The notes under the pieces: model-generated | The model's database searches: none | The model's input: only the letters and a program-made list of their open reading frames with translations | Told to the model about the DNA's origin: nothing | Program-made: the position numbers and the translations under genes | NCBI GenBank assembly: GCA_022453515.1 | Contig: JAJNNY010000002.1 | Location: 1 to 64,000, forward strand | Direction of reading: 5' to 3' | DNA from: Astrocystis sublimbata | Taxonomy: Eukaryota > Ascomycota > Sordariomycetes > Xylariales > Xylariaceae | Length of the DNA: 64,000 nt | Shown here: positions 33,723 to 44,247 of the stretch, piece by piece | Position numbering within the stretch: the first letter of the stretch is position 1 | Layout: the number at the start of each line of letters is the position of its first letter

Positions 33723-34605
33723 ATGACGGCGCCATCGGTATCGTTTCTCGCGTCTGCTAGAAAGGCGGACGGCTGGTTTTTCGCCGGACTAGCATCGACT
33801 TTTCCCGATTACACCCAGTCTGGGGGCGATGCCTTGAACGAACAGCGGCTCTGTGAGAACGGGGAGCCTCTCCCGGGCTGTAAAGTTTTCCAAGTTCCCT
33901 TGGATGATGCTTCGCGGGCGGAACAGATTGAAGGGGACGAGATGGTATCTTACAGCGGTACCGCTTTAAAGGACCAGGTCCTGATATTCCAATATCGTGG
34001 TAAAATTCATGCTATCGACAATGTAAGCGCATCCAGCACCCTTAAGGAAACTTCATACATACGGGTATTTGTATGCTGAATTGCTTCACAGAAATGCCCT
34101 CATTCGGCTTTCCCCTTAGCTAGTACGAGACACACAATCTGCTGCACTTTCTCTTTCCGTGTCTTCGGCTATAAATTCGGAGACTCGTCGACAAGAACTG
34201 ACTAAAATTCTGATTGCGCACAGTGGCCACTCCATTTGACATTGAAGATTTCGGGATTATTTTGAGCGCTGGTATCACTTGTCCGAAACATGGTTGGTCG
34301 TTCGACTTGTTCACGGGAAATGCAGACCGTAGCAGTTACAAGCTTCGAACGGTGCGTATCCTACCGAGACTCCAGGTGATGGACTCTGCTACACTTGGAT
34401 CCCTCCTTGATGGTTTTCCCCACCCCTCCTCCTCCTCCAGCTTGGGTGTCTAATGGAACACAAACACTGATTACGTTCGTTGCAGTGGGAGGTTCAGTTA
34501 CGCCCAGCAGATAATACCAAGTCGGAAACTACCAGTAACGAAAGCCAGGCAGTGGCTAGAGACAAACAGGAAGTCTGGATCAGGCGAAGACAGCGCATGG
34601 GGTAA
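33723..34605 (+). CDS. Rieske [2Fe-2S] domain protein
   Basis: Four exons, 33723-34022, 34092-34122, 34224-34351 and 34486-34605, encode 192 residues. The Rieske fold is recognisable: VLIFQYRGKIHAIDN, then the first ligand box KCPHSAFPL (Cys-x-His) and, 25 residues later, the second box CPKHGWSFDLFTG (Cys-x-x-His). The second exon is only 31 nt and carries the first box alone; the third carries the other, so both are needed for cluster binding. After the domain there is WEVQLRP and a charged tail. No signal peptide, membrane anchor or oxygenase domain is present, so it is a stand-alone ferredoxin-like Rieske protein, which usually passes electrons to a partner oxygenase; the partner is not evident here. 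The phase-1 junction between exons 2 and 3 yields an unusual AMATPFD; a different acceptor a few bases away is possible. Confidence 0.88.
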
Positions 34606-36090
34606 TGAATAGAGAGTTGTATCTACAAATAGCGTAGGACACGACCTCAAGAACACCCAATCTCAGCTAGAGCCACTAATATTGAAGGGCGTCATTGGTA
34701 CGATTGGAGCTTGCTCGTTCCGGGGGGTTGAGTGGTCTAGATATGATGGCATATGCATGCAAGCTCTTTAACGAACTCCATGTTCGATCATGTTGAGATG
34801 CTCCGTCCGACGCTTGTCAAGCCAGTCCCTGTCATTTCCACCCATCCTCATCTTATTTCGAGACTATCGATAATCGCTCAGCACAACGCTGCAGGGGGCG
34901 AGGTAAACAAGCTTCCGCAAAGGGGTAGATGGTATCGGGACGGTATAAGTGCCCACATGCACGAGAGTAAAACGCCCAACTCTGTTGCCAACTCATCATC
35001 CTATGCGTTGTTGGACCTTTACCTCGGCCAGCGAATCCACCCCTGAGCGACTTTGCCGATTTGAAAAAAGAGAAGTCTACCTGACCACCCCATTGAAGCT
35101 GCCAGTTGCGGTGTCATCCATTCGGTAGCTAACTCTAAGATTCTCAGTTGTCCACGAGTACGAGTACCTAACTCACTCTCCCTCCACGAGTTAGCATACT
35201 AGAGGCAGGCAGGCGAGCAGACACAGCACCGCAAGTTGTAAGTTCCAAAGTTGTCGTCTCTCAGCCAACCAACCCCGGCGCCTAGGCCAACTTGGGACCT
35301 ACCTACCTACCTAAATGGACCTAAGCATCCTAGCATCCTAGGTGTAGTTAGCCAGCAGACCCCTGTCAGCACCTAGCCAACCAACCAGCCCCCTCTATTT
35401 CCCGCAGTTGCCAGGACGAGTTATTTCGCGCTCGTCAGTGACGAGGTACACCAACCCCGCGGCTTTTTACCCTTCTACCGCTTGTCACTTGAAGAAAGAA
35501 GTGGCTGGGGAGTTGGATGCCTGCGCGCACACACGCACGTAAAAGTGATGCACCAAGGGTCTCTTGCCTTGCTCTACATGTTCTCCCATTCTATCATATT
35601 TCCTTCTCGACTCGTGTCTATTTCGGCAATTGCAAGTGCTCTCGGATCTGAGACTTTGGCGACCAACGAAGTACCTAAACACCCTGCCTATATGCCCTAC
35701 TGCTACCGGTTTTTTTAACACCCACCCGGCCTCCAGGTACCCGTGCTTGGTCCCAACCCACCTCGCCTACGTTCCACCTACCTGCTTCGTACTACTGCAC
35801 TCGCCTGTACCACCACACTGCCACTGTCGGTGATAGGAAGGAAGACGGCAGGTCAACCGGATCGGACGAAAGAGGCGACCAGCTCACCGTCCTTCCAGAC
35901 CAACGCTACATGCAACCACTCGACGGCCACCCCGTTTCCCGCGCTTCAATTTCCATTCAGGCTGACGGGCGACGATAAAATCCTCCCGCGAGTCCAACTC
36001 GCATCGCTGTTGCTGTTGCTGCGTTCGAGCCGGAAGTGACCCGACACGAGTCTGACTCTGACTCGACTTACACGCCGCCAGTACAGCAAA
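34606..36090. other. Intergenic region with long pyrimidine-rich leader
   Basis: No supported gene. ACCT-rich cluster near 35298-35345. From about 35560 to 36090 the plus strand is strongly C/T-rich, consistent with the promoter and long leader of the following membrane glycoprotein gene. Confidence 0.5.
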
Positions 36091-37335
36091 ATGCGACTCA
36101 CTCACCCCTCGCCCGCGCTTCTCACCCTCTTGCTCGCTTCTCTCACAGCTGCTGTGCCCTATCCTCGCGACTCGCTCCGCGACAATGGCTTCGGCTACCT
36201 GATGCAGCAGGAGTGCGCCGAGTACTGCGGCGCTCAGAACGAACTGTGCTGCTCTGCTGACGAGGCCTGCTACACATCCGCTGGCACACCGACATGCACT
36301 GGCCGAGCCCACCTTCTCGCAGAGCGAGACTACACCACCACCTGGACTGAGACCCTCACCTTCACCAGCACCATCAGCTCGTGGTACGTCCCAACAACCA
36401 CCGCTGGCGTCGGAAGTGATGGCGGCCCGTGCATTCCTCCCGAGGGCTCTGGCCAGATTGCCTGTGGTCCCATCTGTTGCGCAACCTGGCAGTATTGCGC
36501 ATACGACGGTCAGTGTTTGGCCAATCCGGGCTTCAGCACCTGGACCGAAGTCCTGACCACCGGCGTTTACGTCACCACGCAATTTTCCGCTCCGTACCGG
36601 CCCACGAGCGGGCCGTCTGCGACCGAATCTGAGCCCACTGGCACATTCGCCAGCGCCACCGAATCCGCCTCCAACACAAGTCCAGCCGAGGTGTCCACAT
36701 CGAACAACTCGCTGAGTGCCGGCGCCATCGCCGGAATCGTCATCGGCACCATCGCCGGTGTGATTCTGCTGTTGCTGCTTTGCTTCTGTTGCATCGCTCG
36801 AGGTCTCTGGGGTATCGTTGCCGGCATCCTGGGCGGCGGTAAGAAGAAAAGGGGATCGGAGCGCATCGAGGTTACCGAGGAGCGATATTCGCGCCACGGC
36901 AGCGCCTCAGCTGCTGCTAGACCCGCCCACAGACGCTGGTTTGGAGGAGGTGGTAGTGGCCGGCCCGCGACGGCCTCCTCCAGGAAAGAGAAGACATCAG
37001 GTGGCGGTCTTGGCTGGCTGGCTGCTGGCGCCGGCGCCGCTGCTCTCTTGCTCGGTCTCAGGCGCGGCGACAAAGACAAGCGCAAAGGAACCAGCGGCCG
37101 GCCTTCTAGAAGTGACTGGAGCAGCTCGTACTATTCCGACTCCTATACCGCAGATAGTCCTAGTAAGTTTATCCCCACCTGACAACCCTACCATCAGGAT
37201 ATCTCGCTGACTGAATCTTGCGTTACAGGTAGTTTTAGCTCGGATAGGAGAACACGTAGATCGAGACAATCGCGCCAGTCACGACGCTCCCGCCAATCGA
37301 GAGGAACGCGATCGACACGCCCCTCGAGGATCTAG
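36091..37335 (+). CDS. Cysteine-rich single-pass membrane glycoprotein
   Basis: Two exons, 36091-37162 and 37229-37335, phase 1, encode 392 residues. Residues 1-21 (MRLTHPSPALLTLLLASLTAA) are a signal peptide. Two cysteine-rich segments follow: CAEYCGAQNELCCSADEACYT (split here: CAEYCGAQ / NELCCSADEACY) and ACGPICCATWQYCAYDGQC, each before a Thr-rich stretch (TTTWTETLTFTSTI; STWTEVLTTGVYVTT), so the outer part may be an internal duplication. A Ser/Thr-rich stalk precedes one helix (AGAIAGIVIGTIAGVILLLLL) at about residue 215, then CFCC and a basic, Gly-rich cytoplasmic part ending in a Ser/Arg tail from exon 2. The layout recalls fungal wall-stress or surface-sensor proteins, but no WSC domain is seen. 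Function unknown. Retaining the intron would end the protein after SPSKFIPT. Confidence 0.85.
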
Positions 37336-39072
37336 TATCCTCGCGAAGATTCTGATGCCGCGGTATCGTTTCTTATGAGTCGGTCTTTAGATGATCGAGA
37401 TCGCCTCACCCCTTTATCTTTCCATATGTTTATATTTCCGACTATGACTATTACCACATTGCACAACCCCGGCGTTTAAGGAAGGCCAAGAACTCATGAA
37501 ATGCTTTTCGACTTGCAGCATATTGAAAGAGCATTTGAGCGATGAGAGAGGAAAGCAGGAATCGGTGGGTGGACAGGATGCGTGGAAGGACGACTCATGA
37601 CACAATGCCGAGAGCGAAAAAGGAATTGGTATTCTCTATACCCGAACATTTAGGTTCCAACGATTGAATTGGTGTGGAAATGTATGGACGATAATAAGGT
37701 TGAAGAGCGAGATGACAATGAAAGGGCTGCAGCAGCAAAGGCTCTCGTCCGCCAACAGCCAAATATATAGAACAAATGAAAAAAAGAAACAAGTGCAGCC
37801 TAGATGGCAGCATTCCTGAAAACATGCACCTGGATCGCTTTGTCTCATAATGCAACTTATCTCTGATGGCTTCGAACCAGTGCCAGTGCCAGTGCCACCA
37901 ACACATATCCAGCAGCCCTTTCGAGGCATTTGCCCTACTTACTACTCGTATACCCGACGTGGTACTGATACCATTTACATCAATCTCGCGAGTACCTAAG
38001 TATCGTTGGCTTGAAACAATCGCTAGCGTACACGGCGCAACACACCTGTCGCTACAAGTCGTCCCATCAATACACTAACTAATTTCTTCCTCGCATTTTG
38101 GATGAAATTAAATGAAGCACCAGCAAATGTGTTGGCTCATAAGGTCGACGAATACCTTTCTGCTTCATCACCAGCTTCTAGGGGTCTCTCCCCTCCTTGT
38201 TCTGACGACCAGCGTTGACGAGCGCACATCTTGTTAGTTTGTCCACTGTGGCTACCATCCTAATAAATATATCAGTCATAATCTGGTGTATTAGCAAGCA
38301 GCCGTACTTTTTGTCATTCGCAGTGTCGATATCACGTCGACGACGGGTCCTCCAGGGCGCGCGGCCGAATAGCAGACCCTATGCGCGCGAAAGCGCGAGC
38401 CTTCAAAGCATTGGTCCAGCAGAGCGCTCCGATGTCAGTCGGGGTCAGACCCGGACATGCAAACCTCGGTGTTTAGCCAATAATAAGTTCGGTGATAGTG
38501 AGAGCGCCCAGACCGGAGTCGGAGTCGGAGCCGGATTCGAATTTGATTTTGGGTTATTATCTAACGAAGCATATGGTTATTACTAAGACTTGTAAATCAT
38601 AATGCGAGTTTGCTAGAAGTCAAGGAAGTTGCTACGGAATTTGGGCGGGGCAGCGATTGCTGCGACCCTTCGAGGGTCATATAAACCCCGGTTTGAGGGG
38701 TGTCCAACACCTGGGATCGGGGGATTCTTTGGGGTGTGGTTTCAAGTATATATATTAAGACCTGAACCTTCTTCGTTTTGGAATCAATCCTATCCTTCCA
38801 CGTCGGAAACTTTCATAAATAGGAATACATCGCGTTCATCTTGACGTGTGAACTGTAAGTAATCGCTGTGCCCCTCAATTCGACCCGACACTTCAAAGGC
38901 AATTACGCAAAACGTCATTGTTGTTGTCGTCGACTCCGACTCTGCTCCTATCACAGCTACCTTCGTGACGACATAACTATTATCTTCAACAGTGATTGAA
39001 TCGTACATATGCTAATCGGCATCACATCTAGAGACTCAGTCTTTCACGTGGTACATATAAGTCAATATCATC
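37336..39072. other. Intergenic region, no supported gene
   Basis: Contains short direct repeats (cagtgc units near 37878-37898; ggagtc units near 38513-38530) and AT-rich patches. No frame or RNA gene is convincing. The promoter of the dehydrogenase-like gene occupies the right end. Confidence 0.5.
39045..39050. promoter_or_regulatory. CACGTG E-box upstream of the dehydrogenase-like gene
   Basis: A perfect CACGTG palindrome 22 bases before the ATG at 39073. Fungal bHLH factors bind this hexamer, but one copy so close to the start may be chance. Confidence 0.25.
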
Positions 39073-40205
39073 ATGGCGCCTCAACTCATGTGGATCGGGC
39101 TCGGGAACATGGGCAGGGTGAGTTGAGCCTCAACCTACATTTAGCTTTTCCAGATACAACGCTCAACTGACATGCGTGAAATTATAAACAGGGAATGGTC
39201 AAAAATCTGGTTGGAAAAGGCAACTTGGAGAAACCTCTGCTTCTCTTCAACCGGACCAAGCAGCGCTCAGAAGACTTAGCGGCGAAGCTGCCGGCTGGCA
39301 AGACCGAAGTAATCGAGGACATCGCCGAAGGTGTGAAGAGATCCGATATTATTTTCCACATTGTCAGCAACGATACCGCGGTGAAAGAGTCCATCGGCAC
39401 CGTTCTGCAGTCCGACGTCAAGGGGAAGCTGATCGTCGAGTGCTCGACCATCCACCCGGACACGACGAAGCAGGTGGCTCAAGACGTGGTGGCCAAGGGT
39501 GCTGAGTTCATCGCTTCCCCTATCTTTGGCGCGCCTGCCGCGGCTGATGCGGGTGTGCTCGTGTGAGTATTTGGTCTTTCCTTGTGTTCGCCTATTCACT
39601 ACTTAGGGTGGCCATCGAAGACACGAGGCCACAGGTATACATATAACAGTCTGCACACTGATGATGGCGATGAGGAGCTGACCTTGACCCATAGCTTTGT
39701 GCCGGCGGGCCCCAAGGCCTCGATAGACAAGCTCCGGCCGTACACCATAGGGGTCATGGGGCGATCCGAGATCCCGTTCGAGGACAAGCCCTACGAGACA
39801 TCGTTGAAGCTCAAGCTGCTCGGCAACACCTTCATCCTCAACGCCGTGTCGCAGCTGAGCGAGGGGCTCACGCTCGCGGAGAAGTCGGGCGTGGGCGTCG
39901 AGCCGGTCCAGCAGCTGGTGGACCAGCTCTTCGGCGGCATCTATAGTAGCTACGCGGAGCGCATGGTCAAGGGCGTCTACTGGAAGATGGAGGAGCCGCT
40001 GTTCTCGGCCGACAACGCGCGCAAGGACGCCGGGCACGCGATGGACCTGGCCCAGAGCGTTGGCGTCGAGCTCAAGCTGGCGAAGCAGGCGGACGAGTAC
40101 ATCAAGATTGTCGCCGACCACGCGGGAGGCTCAAAGGGAGATATAGCGGGGATCTACGGCGCGGTAAGGAAGCAGAGCGGGTTGAAGTATGAGAATGATA
40201 GCTGA
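39073..40205 (+). CDS. 3-hydroxyisobutyrate-dehydrogenase-like / 6PGDH-type NAD-binding protein
   Basis: Three exons, 39073-39117, 39192-39562 and 39695-40205, encode 308 residues. It starts MAPQLMWIGLGNMGRGM, where GLGNMG is the dinucleotide-binding loop of the beta-hydroxyacid dehydrogenase family. FNRTKQRSEDL follows at the position that recognises the cofactor ribose; Arg there often favours NADP. IVECSTIHPDTT and APIFGAPAAADAG-like text match the family's substrate loop, and the catalytic-Lys segment is KLKLLGNTFILNAVSQLSEG. Family members oxidise 3-hydroxyisobutyrate, tartronate semialdehyde or similar substrates; the true substrate is uncertain. If it is 3-hydroxyisobutyrate, its product is the substrate of the enzyme encoded at 28234-30041. 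A second reading of the 132-nt intron with a mini-exon (VGHRRHEA) is possible but breaks the conserved VPAGPKAS junction. Confidence 0.9.
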
Positions 40206-40780
40206 AAATTCAGGGAGGCTTGAAAGGTTCCCTCGGGGCTCGGTCTATCATTTTGGCCACTGAGCTGGGAATCGATGAACATAGAGTAAATGCCAGAACA
40301 GAACATATATGAATGGATATGTCTCTTCGTTCGTGTTATTTCCCGGGATATAGTGGCTCAACATTTAGAAGCCGTGGTTGGATTTTGGATATTGCTTGTT
40401 ACACATGTAACAGGTCTCTGTTACCAGCCTCTGCGTTGGCGTTGACAGTGGGCGTGATGATGGTCGAGGTCAGGTCAGGGCTCCCGGAGTCCAAATAAAT
40501 GGGTCCGAAGCTGCTTTAGCTAAGCTTAAGGTACCTACCTAGCTGCGCCTGCCTGCGTGCTTGGGGGCCTGGGCAAGGTACCTAAGTAGCCAGCCAGTGC
40601 AGCCATACGTAAAGCCTCCAGCGAGCTCAACCATTACGCGAATCCATTCCCTTACCATCTATACGCCCACCAACCGCCTTCTCCGCCGCATCTGCCCACG
40701 GAATCTGCACTCGATCGACCGAATCTGCCCGTATCACAATCCTATCCTAACGAAACGACACGAACGGAGAGCCGATCGCA
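40206..40780. other. Intergenic region, promoter of VMA9
   Basis: No gene. ACCT/AGGT-rich cluster at about 40527-40590. A C-rich leader precedes the VMA9 start. Confidence 0.5.
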
Positions 40781-41422
40781 ATGGCGCAAGGGTACGTTCC
40801 ACCCATCACCAAAGTGTGCTGGGGCTCCCTCTAAGGGCTGCCCATCAGTTGCTTCGAAACCACACGACCACACAAGCAGAACGGGGCGACCGAAGAGACT
40901 GGCTGACGTGTTGTTTGTTGCGGAATAGATACAGCGTGTTCATCGGCCTGGTCATTGTGGCCGCCATGTGCGTCGTCGCATGGTTTCTGTCACCCAAGGG
41001 CGAGAATCAGACGTAAGTTAGCCAGCCAGCCACACATATCTCTGCGCGCACTCCGACTATCTACGTGGCCACGCAAGCGCATGCCTATATCATCTCCTGT
41101 TTCGCATCACCGATGAGGGAGCTCCAATCGGGATGAGAGGGAAGGATCTATCCCGCTACCGAGTGACCAATGCACGGAAGAGAGAGAAGGAGGGAGAGGA
41201 AGAAGGAGAGAAGGAGAGAAAGAAAGAAAGCAGACGGACCACACGGCCAGCAAGATACAAGGCTAACACGACCATCTCTCCATCAACAGGACATGGCGCT
41301 CGTCGCTCATCATCGCCTTCGTCGCCTGCTACCTAATGTGGTTCATCACCTTCATGGCACAGCTGCACCCGCTGATCGAGCCGCGTCGGACCAATATTAA
41401 AGAGGGCTTCCAGCATGAATAG
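40781..41422 (+). CDS. VMA9: V-type proton ATPase subunit e
   Basis: Three exons, 40781-40791, 40929-41012 and 41290-41422, encode 75 residues, the usual size. The first exon is only 11 nt (MAQ plus two bases of Gly); the joined start MAQGYSVFIGLVIVAA, then AWFLSPKGENQTTWRSS and YLMWFITFMAQLHPLIEP are the conserved features of subunit e. The protein is two membrane helices in the V0 proton-channel sector, needed for assembly of the pump. Intron 2 (277 nt) carries a long purine (GA) tract at about 41170-41234. Because exons are so short, simple frame searches miss this gene. It sits 8 kb from the gene of V1 subunit H. Confidence 0.93.
41170..41234 (+). repeat. GA-rich purine tract inside VMA9 intron 2
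   Basis: About 65 bases almost purely A and G (agagaagg/agaaag units). It lies within the second intron of VMA9, where it may be a simple expansion. Confidence 0.7.
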
Positions 41423-42272
41423 ACCGGCGGCATCGTCTTTCTTGTTTCCTTCGGCTCTCATCCCACGATAGACAACATACACCAACATTTCCGTACCGGC
41501 CATCCCGTCGTCCAGAGTGCCTGGTCTCCACGAAGCCCCCTTAATAGCCGAAAGCCATCGGCAGTCCTGTTGCGATGCGATAATATCATTACAGCTTCGC
41601 AACTGCCATTACCCGACCACTCGAACCCAATCCGAACGAAGCGAATACCGATTCCTCTATCAACGCGTGCCGTTTGTCTATTAAAGAGGAGGAGAAGTGG
41701 ATATATATTTCATTCCGATACAAGCCGGTGGCAATGACGGGACGGGAGAACATCTACGAATCTAAAAGATACCGCTTGGCAGCACACTGGAGACGTACAA
41801 TTTGGGAGGATGGAATCTGTATCAACACCACCAACCTGCATTGTTACCACCGTCGTTCTCTTTTCTGTGTCTTCTCACATGAAGCGAGACCATTTATTAG
41901 GCGTTTAGGAGAATAAGAAATTCATATTGGAAGAGGGACACACTTGGTCCATCCGCCATTCTAGAGCTCGGATGGAAAGAAAGGAGAGAAGGGCTCGACA
42001 CAAACAGGCTCGGCTCCACCACCATATTCAGATGTAGATGTATAATGGGATACTGTTCATAACAAGAGATGAAAACATGTGATCAAAGTCGTTTGCCATT
42101 GCACTCGGTGAGGTTCTTGCCGGGCCTGACTACCTACATCTTCCAGAGAATCTACTCTTATCGTCAACCTGACAAGCAGCTACCAGAAAAAACGCCCAGA
42201 TTTCGCTCGCTAAATATCGGACCAAAACACGAACAGACAAACACACACATAGAGAATGCATATCAGGTCTCC
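41423..42272. other. Convergent 3' intergenic region
   Basis: Between the tails of VMA9 (plus) and ARV1 (minus); expected to hold both 3' UTRs. No gene is supported. Confidence 0.5.
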
Positions 42273-43379
42273 TCATCCCACAGCCAACCTCCCACCCCAT
42301 TCCCTGAGCTGTCCCAGCAGTGCCCACAGCGCGCGCCCATCTACAGCAACATCGCTTTCTCCCACGACCTGGACACCCACGCACCACAGCACGGCCCTGC
42401 CGACCAACCAGCGCGAGATGGCGCCGGCGGCAGCGAGGACCACGGCGACGCCGTACCCGCAGTCGAGGAGGATCTCCAGCGCCTCGACGTTGTTGGCGAC
42501 GACGGCCCAGCCGAGGGAGCGCGCGGCGGCCGGGACGTCGTAGTCCCAGATGACCATGAGGATGGGGAAGAGCTTGGTGCTGGAGGAGACGAGGAGGGCC
42601 GTCGAGACGGAGTTGGGGCGCGTGTAGGTCGGCAGCAGGCGCAGGAGGGATAGCGGGGACGCGGGCGAGGAGGTCAGGAAGCGGATGGAGAGGTGGAAGG
42701 CCATGGTGGAGAAGGTGCAGAGGATAACTGTCGTGTCGTTAGTGGAGGATGCGTGTCTCTTGTTGTCCGTATTGTGTGTGTTCTTTGCGAACATGATACG
42801 ACCGGGAACGGGCAGGGGCGTGGGAGGAGTGCGAGAGATGGGGACAACGTACGGAAGAATATGTACTGCAGCACGATCGGCTGTCGGGCGAGAGCCCCCA
42901 GGTTGTTGCTTCCCGTCGTCGGCGTCGACTCCTGCTTCTCGATGCGCGCCCACGTAAGGTAGACATCGAACAGAAGCAGCAGGGTACCGAGGCGTATGAT
43001 GGATGGCTGTGATGAGAGTTAATCAGTCATGGAGGTGTCCCGCTACGGAATGTTTTGCTCCCTTGAGCACGATAGAGGCCGGGTTCGTCCCATCGTATGA
43101 ACGAAGGCGCGCCCAAAATGGGAGGAGCTGTGCATGACATACATCGAACTTGTCGCGATCGCGCATCAAGGTATTATGTAGGAGGTGACGGTAGACCTGT
43201 GGCTTGATCAAGACCAGGTCGATGAACAGCACGACAAAGTCATGCTCGACGTACTTGTCGCAGAACCGCCCGCAGTTCCGGCACACGGTGAGGCGGATAT
43301 TAGAGCTCGCGTCGCCAGTGCCCGAGTACTGTGTCCAGAGGGTCCGGACCGGATGCCGACACTCGATGCAGATGGGCAT
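42273..43379 (-). CDS. ARV1: ARV1 lipid homeostasis protein
   Basis: Three exons, 43379-43143, 43006-42853 and 42727-42273, encode 281 residues (yeast Arv1 321). The N-terminus MPICIECRHPVRTLW...CRNCGRFCDKYVEHD holds two CxxC pairs spaced as in the Arv1 homology domain, thought to bind zinc; next comes FVVLFIDLVLIKPQVYRHLLHNT, the first membrane segment and the second half of that domain. Exon 2 gives LLLFDVYLTWARIEKQES and exon 3 three further hydrophobic segments with SSSTKLFPILMVIWDYD. ARV1 is an ER membrane protein needed for sterol and sphingolipid distribution and for early GPI-anchor synthesis. Introns are 136 and 125 nt, phases 0 and 1. In-frame codons upstream of the start contain no ATG. 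Confidence 0.92.
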
Positions 43380-44247
43380 GGTGGTGCCCTTCTCCCTCCC
43401 GAGCAGCTTTGATCGTCGCAAATCGAATATGGATTCAGCTCGTCTAGTGGCGTCTGGTAGATAACCAGTCGCAAAGCGGTCGTTGTCCTTTACCACCCCT
43501 TTCACCCCTCCAGCGCGAGAGGAAGCTCTCCCATTGCGCGGCGCGTTGATCGATGCGAAGTTAACAGCACTGCAGCTCGTTACGTTTTCTTTCTCGAGCG
43601 CTGGGTATGAATGATATTTGGGTCAAGATGCACGCAAAATGTTGAAACTGCCACTTCAAACAAGCTGCAGCAGGAAAAGTATTTAGAGGGAACAATCATG
43701 GAAAGTTGGGTAACGTTCGACCCCTCGGAAGCTTGGTCGTCGGTTGGCCGAGCTCTTATCTTATCGCATCCATTGCTGCAATTCGTTGACATAAGCACGC
43801 TCGACTCGTGCTGCTACCTATGTACTATTAAATAATACCTATGCTGGCGTGTTATTCTGAACTGGTAATCAATCTATCGACAACGTGAGCCTTGTAGGCA
43901 GATGACTAAATGTTTCGCTTGATGTTTCCCATCAACATGCCTTCACAATCAACATGGACACTTAGGGCAGAGTGACTCCTCATATCAGTGGGCAACAACG
44001 TTGAAATTATATACAAAAAATAAACAGGTGACATCGCTCGTCTTCGCCCAAACAACTCCCCAATGAACGCCGTCGATGATGCTAGCTAGCTACACACCGC
44101 CCCGGACAGACACATGAGACGGCCTGGTTTGGGAGTTAGGTATGGGTGGTGAATCTATTTGAATTAGTAAATTGCAAAATCCATTTGTCTAGCGGTCGTT
44201 CCAAAATAATTCATCTGCATTACTCTGTGCCTTCATATCGTCTTTCC
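43380..44247. other. Intergenic region, no supported gene
   Basis: Upstream of ARV1 and downstream of the LysM gene. No coding or RNA gene was recognised. Confidence 0.5.

Noticed and set aside
34680..34780. A tRNA-like stretch with 'gagtggtctag' resembling an A box
   Set aside because: No B box (GGTTCGAATCC type) or cloverleaf pairing could be found downstream.
35884..36897. A 337-residue minus-strand open frame over the membrane glycoprotein gene
   Set aside because: Composition is low-complexity and Gly/Arg/Ala-rich with no domain; the plus strand encodes a signal peptide, cysteine motifs and a membrane helix in the same place.
38215..38586. A 123-residue plus-strand frame between the glycoprotein and dehydrogenase-like genes
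   Set aside because: No domain, no homology recognised, and local simple repeats explain part of it.
39597..39634. A mini-exon (VGHRRHEA reading) inside the second intron of the dehydrogenase-like gene
   Set aside because: A single intron 39563-39694 joins the conserved family sequence directly; including the mini-exon breaks it.
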